Assembly: GCA_017549185.1 (NCBI GenBank)
Contig: JAFYVJ010000024.1
Span: 1 to 52,031, forward strand
DNA from: Roseburia sp.
GTDB taxonomy: Bacteria; Bacillota; Clostridia; Lachnospirales; Lachnospiraceae
Length of the DNA: 52,031 bases
Reading direction: 5' to 3'
Below are positions 27,991-36,184 of the stretch, one piece after another. Below the pieces are notes generated by a model that worked only from the letters and a program-made list of their open reading frames with translations, did not search any database and was not told where the DNA came from. Every line of letters starts with the position of its first letter. Positions within the stretch are counted from its first letter, which is position 1. Position numbers and translations under genes: made by a program.

Positions 27991-30900
27991 ATGCAAATAA
28001 GAAAACGGTTTCTGGCCTTTGTGTTAGTAATAGCAATGTTAGTTTCATCAGAGAAAATAAGTTTATATGCATCGGAGCCAGAGAATGTTTTGGAGTTTTC
28101 TAATACAGAGGAGTTACTACAGCAGGATACAGAGTTAGAGATAGATGCGGGAACGGTGACAGCTGTGTTAGAAGTGCAAAAGTATGATATTAATGATGCA
28201 AGTATAGTAGCAGGAAAAAAAATAGCAGTACTTTATAATCCGGCAGGGCAAAAACCACTTCCGAAAGTAGTATATGGGGATAACCTTCTAGTAGAAGGAG
28301 AAGATTTTGAAGCGATTTATTATCAGTTAAATGAAGTAGGAGAGCGGGTGGGAGTTCCGTTACATAGCATTACAAATGTAGGAACTTATGAATTGATTCT
28401 CAGTGGAGTGAATGATTTTTCTGGTGAGTTAGTAAGAGCATCTGTGATAACTGTACAAGCCCGTTCTTTTTTGGGAGGAGCAGTAAGAGTTGAAAATGCA
28501 TTGGCTCGATATGATAGCAAAAATGGAACGATAACTTCAAATTGTAAATTGTGGTATCAGGGGATACTTTTAGAAGAAGGTGTGGATTATCGAGTTGTAG
28601 AGAAAGTAAAAAATGAAGATAATAGTGTGGCAACATTTGTTTTTGAAGGAATCGGTAATTATTCCGGAAGAATGATGCAGCAGTTTTTATTGATTTCAGC
28701 CGAAACGATTGTACTCTCCGAAGGACAGTATAAGATAGAAAATATTGAAAAGCAAAGTTATACAGGGAATCGAATAGAGCCACTAATTAGGGTTGTGAAT
28801 GTAGAGAATGCAACGGCTATTTTACAAAAAAATGTCGATTATACAGTTTCATATAAATACAATCTGAATGTAGGAACTGCAACTGTAATAGTGACAGGTA
28901 TGGATAAATGTGTAGGAGAATTACGAAGTGAATTTGAAATTGTTCCTGCCAATATTGGAAATATGATTGAAACAGAAGAACTTTCTGTGATAACTGATTT
29001 AGGAATTAAGGTGGATATCAGTGCAAATGAATTTGTTTACGATGGAAGTATTTTAAAACCAGCAGTCTCTGTTACAATGAAGGAATCAAAGCTTAAAGAG
29101 GGAACAGACTATTTTGTTTCATATCAGGATGAAAATGGAAATCAGGCAGGACAAGATGCAGGTATTTATTATGCTGTGATTACAATGCAGGGGAATTATG
29201 CCGGAACAATTACATTTACTTACGAAATTTTACCGATTTTATTGGAAAATGTGACAGTTAGCATGCCGGATTACATATATACAGGAGAACAAATTGTTCC
29301 GACCATAGATGAGATAGAGATATCTGTTGGCGGAGCTCTATTGTCAGATGATAAAAAGGCAGGATTGACGGTTAAAGCTATAGGGACAAATGTAAGTGCT
29401 ACGTCGGAAGCTACAATTAGTATTGCTGGTGAAGGCAATTTTACAGGAGAAGTTTCAGCTGTTTTTAGGATTGCTCCTAGAGATATCAAGGATGAGTGCT
29501 TAGATATTAGTTTGGGTGGATGTGAAGTTACAAATGCGGATACAGGGTATCAGGTGGAGTGGAATGGAAACGCTCATACGCCGGAAGTGACGATTAAGAA
29601 TTGCGAAAAACCACTAATAGAAGGAGAGGATTATTCTCTTATCTATCGTTACAATACAGCGATTGGCACGGCTCGTGTGATTATTTCCGGACGAGGAAAC
29701 TATCAGGGTACCTATATCTTGTTCTTTGAAATTACCGGTATGAAATTGTCTGAGGAATTAGGGATACAGGTTTTAGTAGAAGAGGGAACCTATTATTATA
29801 CCGGAGAGAAAATAACGCCTTCCATAGTAGTGTCAAAGAATGGAGAGCCATGGGTTGAGGATGTAGATTATTCTGTGACGTATTCAAATAATGTAAATGC
29901 CGGAACGGCAAATGTAATCGTGACGGGTATAGGTGCATATGAAGGCAGTATTACCAAAAGTTTTATGATTTTGCCAAAAACATTAGAACAGGCTAATTCA
30001 GTTAAAGTAGCTAATATCAAAAAGCAAAGATATACAAGAAAAGTGATTGTTCCAGATATTTTTGTAGAAATTGACGGAAGAAAACTAATAAAAGGAAAAG
30101 ATTATACTGTTACCGCCTTGAATGCAGTAGAAGTAGGGGTGGCAACATTACAGGTTACTGGTATCGGAAATTATAAAGGTTTATTAGCAGAACCAAATTT
30201 TGAAATTTATAAAACTACAATTAAGTATGTTTTAAATGGAGGTATTAATTCGCCGAACAATCCGGATTATTATACGGAAACAGATACAATTATATTATCA
30301 GCACCTACGAGAGAGTCTTATATTTTCATGGGGTGGTATTCGGATAAAGGATGTACACAAAAAGTTACAGGAATCAAAGCAGGAACAAACGGTAATAAAA
30401 CATTTTATGCCAAATGGACACCAAAGAAAGTATATGGTATAGATGTATCAAAATGGCAAGGGGTGATAGACTGGGGTAAGGTCAGCAAGACGGATAAGGT
30501 TTTTTCTATGATTCGTCTTAGCCATGGTACGTCATTAGATAAGTTTTTTGAAACAAATTATGCAGGTGCGAGAAATGCGGGGGTAAAAGTGGGTGTTTAC
30601 TGTTACAATGAAGCATCTACAATACAAGGAGCAATAGATGAAGCAAATTATGTGCTGGCAGTGTTAAAAGGCAGGCCGTTAGATTATCCAATTGCGTATG
30701 ATTTGGAAGGCGTTCCCAATATTAATAATACGTTAAGAACGGATATGGTATATGCGTTTAAAAAAGTAGTAGAAGCAGCTGGTTACGAATTTATTTTATA
30801 TGCAAACAAAAACTGGATGGATAATTATTTTGATGACGACAGACTAGAACCTTTAGATTTGTGGATTGCAAGATATTGCGACTATAGTTTGGGGCACAGA

Positions 30901-31014
30901 TATACTGGAAAAGGAAATGTACGTATCTGGCAGTATTCTAGTAAAGGTGCAGTAAATGGTATTTCTGGAAATGTAGATTTGGATGTCTGTTATGAAGATT
31001 ATATAAGAAAATAA
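27991..31014 (+). CDS. Secreted GH25 lysozyme with Ig-like repeats
   Basis: ATG 27991 is preceded by AAGGAGAG; the earlier in-frame TTG has none. The 1007-residue product has a signal peptide (MQIRKRFLAFVLVIAMLV). About eight Ig-like repeats (roughly residues 70-740) follow, each with a pattern like YTGE.I.P then EGxDYxVxY, N.GTA.VIVTG and GNY.G. Next is a Listeria-Bacteroides (InlB-type) repeat with IFMGWYSDKGC and FYAKWTPK. The C-terminal GH25 domain (about 813-1007) starts GIDVSKWQGVIDW and has the acidic catalytic motif AYDLEG. It should cut peptidoglycan glycan strands outside the cell, with the repeats as stalk or binding modules. No LPXTG or other anchor is seen. It has its own promoter. 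Confidence 0.93.
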   Translation: MQIRKRFLAFVLVIAMLVSSEKISLYASEPENVLEFSNTEELLQQDTELEIDAGTVTAVLEVQKYDINDASIVAGKKIAVLYNPAGQKPLPKVVYGDNLLVEGEDFEAIYYQLNEVGERVGVPLHSITNVGTYELILSGVNDFSGELVRASVITVQARSFLGGAVRVENALARYDSKNGTITSNCKLWYQGILLEEGVDYRVVEKVKNEDNSVATFVFEGIGNYSGRMMQQFLLISAETIVLSEGQYKIENIEKQSYTGNRIEPLIRVVNVENATAILQKNVDYTVSYKYNLNVGTATVIVTGMDKCVGELRSEFEIVPANIGNMIETEELSVITDLGIKVDISANEFVYDGSILKPAVSVTMKESKLKEGTDYFVSYQDENGNQAGQDAGIYYAVITMQGNYAGTITFTYEILPILLENVTVSMPDYIYTGEQIVPTIDEIEISVGGALLSDDKKAGLTVKAIGTNVSATSEATISIAGEGNFTGEVSAVFRIAPRDIKDECLDISLGGCEVTNADTGYQVEWNGNAHTPEVTIKNCEKPLIEGEDYSLIYRYNTAIGTARVIISGRGNYQGTYILFFEITGMKLSEELGIQVLVEEGTYYYTGEKITPSIVVSKNGEPWVEDVDYSVTYSNNVNAGTANVIVTGIGAYEGSITKSFMILPKTLEQANSVKVANIKKQRYTRKVIVPDIFVEIDGRKLIKGKDYTVTALNAVEVGVATLQVTGIGNYKGLLAEPNFEIYKTTIKYVLNGGINSPNNPDYYTETDTIILSAPTRESYIFMGWYSDKGCTQKVTGIKAGTNGNKTFYAKWTPKKVYGIDVSKWQGVIDWGKVSKTDKVFSMIRLSHGTSLDKFFETNYAGARNAGVKVGVYCYNEASTIQGAIDEANYVLAVLKGRPLDYPIAYDLEGVPNINNTLRTDMVYAFKKVVEAAGYEFILYANKNWMDNYFDDDRLEPLDLWIARYCDYSLGHRYTGKGNVRIWQYSSKGAVNGISGNVDLDVCYEDYIRK

Positions 31015-31030
31015 TATACCCTATTTCCTA

Positions 31031-31059
31031 TTGACCAAATTCTACAAATGTATTAAAAT
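31031..31059 (+). promoter_or_regulatory. Promoter of the zinc-ribbon gene
   Basis: TTGACC (31031-31036), 17 bases, TAAAAT (31054-31059). A 7-bp hairpin CTATCTG/CAGATAG (31065-31101) lies in the leader. Confidence 0.65.
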
Positions 31060-31119
31060 TACCGCTATCTGATTCGTTGCAGGAGTATGAAGAACAGATA
31101 GAAAAGAGGAATTGGTCCT

Positions 31120-31341
31120 ATGATGAAGGTTTTTATATGTCCTGATTGTGGATGGATGCGTGTTGTTTCCAGAAGAAAACAGGTAGAATGCTTTAAATGT
31201 GGTCAGTGGCAAATGACATTATCAAAAATTGATTTTGTGAAATATACAGAGATGTCAGAGCAGGAACGAAAGGATTATGCAGATGGCTGGCTATATATTC
31301 ATAACAGAAAAAGTAACAGAATCCATATAAATAGAAGTTAA
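31120..31341 (+). CDS. Small zinc-ribbon protein
   Basis: This 73-residue soluble protein has two CxxC pairs, CPDC near residues 7-10 and CFKC near 26-29, spaced as in a zinc ribbon. The rest is charged, with FVKYTEMSEQERKDYADGW. It looks like small Lachnospiraceae proteins often annotated as RNA polymerase subunit M-like, an annotation I would not trust for function. Two ATGs (31120, 31123) follow GAGGAATTGG; either could be used. It has its own promoter and lies between the lysozyme and LCP genes. Role unknown. Confidence 0.8.
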   Translation: MMKVFICPDCGWMRVVSRRKQVECFKCGQWQMTLSKIDFVKYTEMSEQERKDYADGWLYIHNRKSNRIHINRS

Positions 31342-31354
31342 TTAGAAAAACAAG

Positions 31355-31383
31355 TTGTACTTTGTCACATTTTGGTGTATTAT
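31355..31383 (+). promoter_or_regulatory. Possible promoter of the LCP gene
   Basis: TTGTAC (31355-31360), 17 bases, TATTAT (31378-31383). Confidence 0.4.
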
Positions 31384-31435
31384 TAATATGATATTGTACT
31401 AATTTCAAAATAGAAATTAAGAGAAAATCATATTA
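31384..31435 (+). promoter_or_regulatory. Nested hairpin directly before the LCP ribosome site
   Basis: TAATATGAT (31384-31392) pairs perfectly with ATCATATTA (31427-31435). An inner perfect hairpin TAATTTC (31400-31406) / GAAATTA (31413-31419) lies within. The GGAG of the ribosome site starts at the next base. Confidence 0.45.
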
Positions 31436-31447
31436 GGAGACAGGTAA

Positions 31448-32530
31448 ATGAGTGGCAAACAGCAGACGAAGAAAAAAGGTACAAAGAAAAGCAAACAGAG
31501 AAATAAAATAATTCTCATTGTAGTTGAATTAATTGTGCTTGCAGTACTTGCGGTAGCATTATATGGAATTTCCAAATTAGAGAAAATCGAACGACCGGAT
31601 GATTTTGTAAAAGAAGATGTAGAGGTGAATGAAGATATCCAGTCAGAAACAGTAGAGGCTATGAGTAATTTCAAAACAATGGCAGTTTTTGGTTTGGATA
31701 ATCGTTCTAATGGTAAGTTAGCATCCGGTAATAGTGACGTTATTATTATCGTATCAATTGATAACCATACAAAGGAAGTAAAAATGTGTTCTGTATACCG
31801 AGATACCTATTTAGATATCGGTGGAGGTAAATTCAGAAAAGCGAATTCAGCATTTTCATCAGGTGGTGCACAGTCAGCGATTTCAATGTTAAATAAGAAT
31901 CTTGATTTAAATATCACAGAGTATGTAACTGTTGATTTTAACGCAGTAGTAGAGTGTGTCGATGAACTTGGTGGTATTGAACTGACCATTACAGATGAAG
32001 AAGCACATCTTATGACCGGTTACATGGAAGAGATTAATAAATTAACAGGGCATAAGTCAGAAGTTCCTAAGAAGGGTGGCACATATACACTTGATGGTGT
32101 ACAGGCTACAGCATATGCTCGTATTCGTTATACCGCAGGCGATGATTATAAGAGAACACAGCGTCAGCGTGATGTTATTACTGCAATGGCAAACAAAGCG
32201 AAGAAATCAGACTTGGCAACTATCAATAACGTAATTGATAAGTTATTTGACGATATTTCTACAAACTTTACCAATGCAGATTTGATTGCACTTGCAGCAC
32301 AGGTGTTTGATTACGAGATTACTGGCAGTGTAGGATTCCCATTCTTGAAAAATACGATTACATTAGGTTCTAAGGGTAGTGTGGTTGCACCATGTACGTT
32401 AGAGACCAATGTTATTGAATTACACAAGTTCTTATATGGAAATGAAGACTACCAACCATCATCGACAGTTAGAGCAAACAGCATGAAGATTGAAAGTGAT
32501 ACCGGATATGGTCCGGATGATGGATTCTAA
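31448..32530 (+). CDS. LytR-CpsA-Psr (LCP) family protein
   Basis: LCP enzymes move lipid-linked glycopolymers such as teichoic acid or capsule onto peptidoglycan outside the membrane. This 360-residue protein has a Lys/Arg-rich cytoplasmic start, one membrane segment (about 22-42) and an extracellular LCP domain. Family features are AVFGLDNRSNG, the SDVIIIVSIDNHTKEVKMCSVYRD region, conserved Arg/Asp residues, and YARIRYTAGDDYKRTQRQRDV near residues 225-245. Start ATG 31448 follows TAGGAGACAGG. A perfect terminator at 32543 ends it. Confidence 0.95.
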   Translation: MSGKQQTKKKGTKKSKQRNKIILIVVELIVLAVLAVALYGISKLEKIERPDDFVKEDVEVNEDIQSETVEAMSNFKTMAVFGLDNRSNGKLASGNSDVIIIVSIDNHTKEVKMCSVYRDTYLDIGGGKFRKANSAFSSGGAQSAISMLNKNLDLNITEYVTVDFNAVVECVDELGGIELTITDEEAHLMTGYMEEINKLTGHKSEVPKKGGTYTLDGVQATAYARIRYTAGDDYKRTQRQRDVITAMANKAKKSDLATINNVIDKLFDDISTNFTNADLIALAAQVFDYEITGSVGFPFLKNTITLGSKGSVVAPCTLETNVIELHKFLYGNEDYQPSSTVRANSMKIESDTGYGPDDGF

Positions 32531-32542
32531 AAATGAGTAGGT

Positions 32543-32577
32543 AAACCCGTTCCAATGTTAGTTGGAACGGGTTTTTT
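32543..32577 (+). terminator. Strong terminator after the LCP gene
   Basis: AAACCCGTTCCAA (32543-32555) pairs with TTGGAACGGGTTT (from 32562), followed by a run of T. Its end abuts the AGGAG site of the next gene, so that gene must rely on readthrough or on a promoter hidden in the LCP gene. Confidence 0.92.
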
Positions 32578-32589
32578 AGGAGTAAACGA

Positions 32590-34002
32590 ATGATGAAAAG
32601 TTTTTATTATCGAAAGTTACAAGAGAATTTAGGGCTTATAGTATGGAGCCTTGTTATGGCAATTTTTTGTGTGCTAATATCTTATCCAGGAATATTTTAT
32701 TCCGATTCTTATGCGAGGGTAGAGACTGCGGATAAAATAAGAGGAGCAATAAGTTTGTTGCTTGCAGGACAACGCGATGCAATAGAGATTCGTAGTTGGA
32801 TAACAGTGATTCCATCTTGTATGATGGCAGTATGTAAAATGATAACAGGTAACATTGCAAGTTATACTTTTTTACAGGCATTTGCCTTTTTTGTAATATC
32901 ATTTTTGTTTATAAAGAGAATCGGAAATTCTTGTAAAGTATTACAATATATTTTATTTGCAATTAATCCATTGTTTTATAATGAGGCGATTTATTATGAA
33001 GCAGGTGTAGGATGTGTAGTTGGAATGGTAATGATGGTGTTGATCTTGCTGTCAGAGGAAACGGAAAAAACAAAGTTGGATAGAGTAATAGAGATATTAT
33101 TGTTGATAGCAGCATCGTTCGTTACTTTTGGATATCGTGCAAATGCTTTTACTATTCTTCCGGTATTGTTAGTGTATATTTTTATGAAGAACCAGAAGAT
33201 GGTAAAAAAGGTGTGGACTACGGTTGCGATTATGGTAGGCTTTGTATTAGTTCTTGCAACACCGAAAGTGTTAAATATAGATACAATGTCAAGCTCTATG
33301 GCAGGGTTTGTATGGGAAATTCTCACTACCATTGATAATATGGAAGCAGAAAAAAAAGAAGAATATATAGATTATCTGGATGAATTTGGAAAAGAAGGTA
33401 TTACAGAGCGGGCAGTAGAAGCGAACCTTGAGATTATTGTGAGTGGATTTTTAGAGTACAGTGATTTAAATATTTATGCGTTGTCTCAAGAAGGAGGAGC
33501 TGAACTAGCATTAGAAAAATACATAGAATTTTTTATGCGTGAACCGGGAGCACTTATAGAAACGAAGTGGAACAATGCAATGCGAACATTGGGTATTACA
33601 AATGCATTATCATATTTTGAATATGAATATAACTGTGCAGAGCGGATGGGGGCATATGGTTTTAATGATAGTATAGAGCGATTACAATTTTATCGGCAGT
33701 ATTATGCAATGATTAATACGATAGGAAATTATATTTTGCATCCGTGGATTGTATTTTTTGTAAGCATTGTACTTGTTGTAATAGAATGGTTGCGAGATGC
33801 TTTGAATAAGAAGGTATATGTATTTCTATTGCTTTTGTCGGTATTTTATTATGTAGCGTATCTGCTTAATACGCAGTCGTTTGAATTGCGTTATTTCTAT
33901 CCGGTACTTTATATTCTGTGGCTAATGGATTTGGCAATAATAGTAGATATTCTATGTAAATCTATAGATAAGTTTAAATATAAAATAATGAGAAAATTAT
34001 AA
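32590..34002 (+). CDS. Polytopic membrane protein of unknown function (GT-C-like)
   Basis: The 470-residue protein has about 10-11 hydrophobic segments. A first outside loop carries YPGIFYSDSY, with an acidic residue where GT-C glycosyltransferases place their catalytic Asp. A large loop of about 110 residues (roughly 235-375) contains no motif I recognise. The layout fits membrane glycosyltransferase-like proteins of cell-wall polymer synthesis, agreeing with the LCP neighbour, but this is inference. AGGAG lies seven bases before ATG 32590; a second ATG follows at once. Confidence 0.75.
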   Translation: MMKSFYYRKLQENLGLIVWSLVMAIFCVLISYPGIFYSDSYARVETADKIRGAISLLLAGQRDAIEIRSWITVIPSCMMAVCKMITGNIASYTFLQAFAFFVISFLFIKRIGNSCKVLQYILFAINPLFYNEAIYYEAGVGCVVGMVMMVLILLSEETEKTKLDRVIEILLLIAASFVTFGYRANAFTILPVLLVYIFMKNQKMVKKVWTTVAIMVGFVLVLATPKVLNIDTMSSSMAGFVWEILTTIDNMEAEKKEEYIDYLDEFGKEGITERAVEANLEIIVSGFLEYSDLNIYALSQEGGAELALEKYIEFFMREPGALIETKWNNAMRTLGITNALSYFEYEYNCAERMGAYGFNDSIERLQFYRQYYAMINTIGNYILHPWIVFFVSIVLVVIEWLRDALNKKVYVFLLLLSVFYYVAYLLNTQSFELRYFYPVLYILWLMDLAIIVDILCKSIDKFKYKIMRKL

Positions 34003-34084
34003 AAAATTGATAATTTCATCACAGAATGAACACAATTTATAGATATACTCTGTTTACAAAGATAAGATGGAGGATAAAAGAGCG

Positions 34085-35674
34085 ATGGATAATCAGAATT
34101 GGAGTAATAATAATTTAAATGATACAGATGAGCAGTTTTCAAATCAAGAAGCGAATCAGGAAGAAGTTCAGGTGAATCGTTATGCTCAACCGAATTTTAC
34201 ATTCTATAATGGAAGTAGTTATCAGAGGAATGGCGAAAATTCAAATCATAACAATGATTCTGTGTATCATAATTATCAGAGTAATCCGTATCAGAATACA
34301 AGTTATCAGCAAACAACCGGTTATCAGCAAACAACCGGTTATCAAGGAACAACCGGTTATCAGGGAACAACCGATTATCAAGGAGCAACAGGTTATCAGG
34401 GAACAACAGGCTATCAGGAGTATACTCCGTATGAGGAGAGTAAAAAGAAAAAGCGTGAGAAGAAGGAACGTAAACCGGGGAGCTTTGGTAGTAATTTAAT
34501 GAAATGTGCAGCACTTGCTGTAGTATTTGGTTTGGTAGCTGGTGGTGTGATGGTAGGATTACAATATGCAGCAAAACCATTACTTGAAACAAAAAATAAT
34601 ACCAATTCCACATTACAGTCAGGTGGATTGGATATATCGGATAAAAAAATGGAATCAACAGCAGTATCGAACACATATGTAGCTGTGGATGTATCAGATA
34701 TTGTAGATGAAGTTATGCCATCTATTGTAGCGATTACTAATATTAGCGAAACGGAATATCGTAGTTTTTGGGGCTCTCAGACATTTGAGAGCACGAGTGC
34801 AGGTTCTGGTATTATTGTGAGCCGTGATGAGAGTTATTTGTATATTGCAACGAATAATCATGTGATTGATGGGGCAAAGACACTGACGGTAACTTTTGCG
34901 AATGATGCAACAGTTAGTGCAGAGGTGAAAGGTGCAGATCCTTCTATCGATCTTGCAGTCGTAAAGGTTGCATTAAACAGTATCGAAAGCGATACTATGG
35001 ATGTGATTAAAATGGCTACTTTAGGGGATTCAGAATCTCTTCGCGTGGGAGAAGCAAGCATTGCAATAGGAAATGCTTTGGGATATGGTCAATCTGTAAC
35101 GATGGGAGTTATCAGTGCACTTGATCGTATGGTGACAGTTGCTGATTCAAGCAGTAGTATCAGTTATACAGCAGAACTGATTCAGACAGATGCGGCTATT
35201 AATCCGGGTAATAGTGGCGGAGCCTTATTAAACTCAAGGGGAGAAGTAATAGGAATTAACTCGGTAAAATATGCCGATACAGACGTAGAAGGAATTGGTT
35301 ATGCTATTCCAATGAGCACTGCTGCACCGATTATTCAGGAGTTAATTACAAAAGAAAAAGTTGATGCTTCTAACAGTTCTTATTTAGGTATTGGAGGCGT
35401 AGATGTAACAAATGATGTGGCTTCCACATATAACATGCCGACCGGAGTATATGTTGCACAGGTTTTTGAAAATACAGCGGCAGAAAAATATGGTATTATT
35501 CCGGGAGATATTATCGTAAAATTCGATGGAAAAGAAGTAACCTCTATGGAATCATTGACTTCTACTTTGCAGTATTATGCGGCTGGAAGTACAGTGGAGA
35601 TTACCGTGATGCGTGCACATAACGGTCAATATCAAGAACAGGTTATTGAAGTTGTATTAGGAAAGAAAAATTAA
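34085..35674 (+). CDS. HtrA/DegP-like membrane serine protease (S1C) with Tyr/Gln repeats
   Basis: This envelope quality-control protease is anchored by one membrane segment (about residues 134-155), with the catalytic part outside. ATG 34085 is preferred over 34067 because GGAGG lies ten bases before it; the length is then 529 residues. The cytoplasmic N-terminus is rich in Asn, Gln and Tyr and includes seven tandem six-residue repeats of YQGTTG type (about 74-115), then a basic block. The trypsin-like domain has His259 (NNHVIDGA), Asp289 (SIDLAVVKV) and Ser377 (NPGNSGGALLN). A single PDZ domain forms the C-terminus (about 430-528). The Tyr/Gln repeat region is atypical for HtrA proteins. 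Confidence 0.94.
   Translation: MDNQNWSNNNLNDTDEQFSNQEANQEEVQVNRYAQPNFTFYNGSSYQRNGENSNHNNDSVYHNYQSNPYQNTSYQQTTGYQQTTGYQGTTGYQGTTDYQGATGYQGTTGYQEYTPYEESKKKKREKKERKPGSFGSNLMKCAALAVVFGLVAGGVMVGLQYAAKPLLETKNNTNSTLQSGGLDISDKKMESTAVSNTYVAVDVSDIVDEVMPSIVAITNISETEYRSFWGSQTFESTSAGSGIIVSRDESYLYIATNNHVIDGAKTLTVTFANDATVSAEVKGADPSIDLAVVKVALNSIESDTMDVIKMATLGDSESLRVGEASIAIGNALGYGQSVTMGVISALDRMVTVADSSSSISYTAELIQTDAAINPGNSGGALLNSRGEVIGINSVKYADTDVEGIGYAIPMSTAAPIIQELITKEKVDASNSSYLGIGGVDVTNDVASTYNMPTGVYVAQVFENTAAEKYGIIPGDIIVKFDGKEVTSMESLTSTLQYYAAGSTVEITVMRAHNGQYQEQVIEVVLGKKN
34304..34429 (+). repeat. In-frame 18-bp tandem repeats in the htrA-like gene
   Basis: Seven units of about 18 bases (such as GGTTATCAGGGAACAACC) encode YQQTTG, YQGTTG and variants. 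Neighbouring units are nearly identical in DNA, which suggests recent expansion by slippage. Confidence 0.9.
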
Positions 35675-35825
35675 CGAGATGATGTTGCAAAATTAATGGT
35701 TTGCTACAATAACTTTCGTATAGCGAATTAAATCGAATACAATACGCACCGACCGCAGGATTATCTTGTTCGAAAAACTATAAAAAGTACGAATATTTTT
35801 AAACAGTAAATTTAGGTTGTGGTTT

Positions 35826-35873
35826 CAAAAAGAATTCCTATCCATTTATGAAAAATGGTTGGAATTCTTTTTT
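35826..35873 (+). terminator. Terminator after the htrA-like gene
   Basis: AAGAATTCC (35830-35838) pairs with GGAATTCTT (35861-35869), with inner CCATTT/AAATGG pairing and a T-run. Confidence 0.85.
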
Positions 35874-35883
35874 ATATAAATAT

Positions 35884-36146
35884 TCTGACAAGATGGGGTT
35901 TGCGGAGCAGTTCTATGCTTTAGATAACGAAATTCTCGACTAATTTGAAAAAGCAATCATTTAGTCGGTGTGAAAAAATCTTAGTATCCCGACTAGAACA
36001 AGAAAAAGTAGATGCAAGTAAATTGTCATTTTAGTAGGGAAGATGGTATTGAAATATCCCGACAAATGGCAGAAAAATACGGTATTTGGTGGGGAGGCGA
36101 TAATATTGTATTATTTAAAGTTGTAGAAAGGGAAAAAAAGTGGTAA
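35884..36146 (+). pseudogene. Decayed coding fragments, unrecognised
   Basis: The gap 35675-36184 holds no intact gene. Protein-like pieces appear in more than one frame: DKMGFAEQFYALDNEILD ending at a stop near 35941, EQEKVDASKLSF ending near 36033, and a 44-codon frame from ATG 36012 to 36146 containing SREDGIEISRQMAEKYG and WWGGDNIVLFKV. None has a clear ribosome site. They look like the 3' part of one gene broken by frameshifts. I do not recognise the family. Confidence 0.35.
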
Positions 36147-36184
36147 AATTTTTTTGAAAGTGAATACGGGAGCGTTTGTATATC

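Noticed and set aside
34304-34429. Regular short repeats resembling a CRISPR array
   Set aside because: The 18-base units are contiguous, in frame, without spacers, and sit inside the htrA-like coding region.
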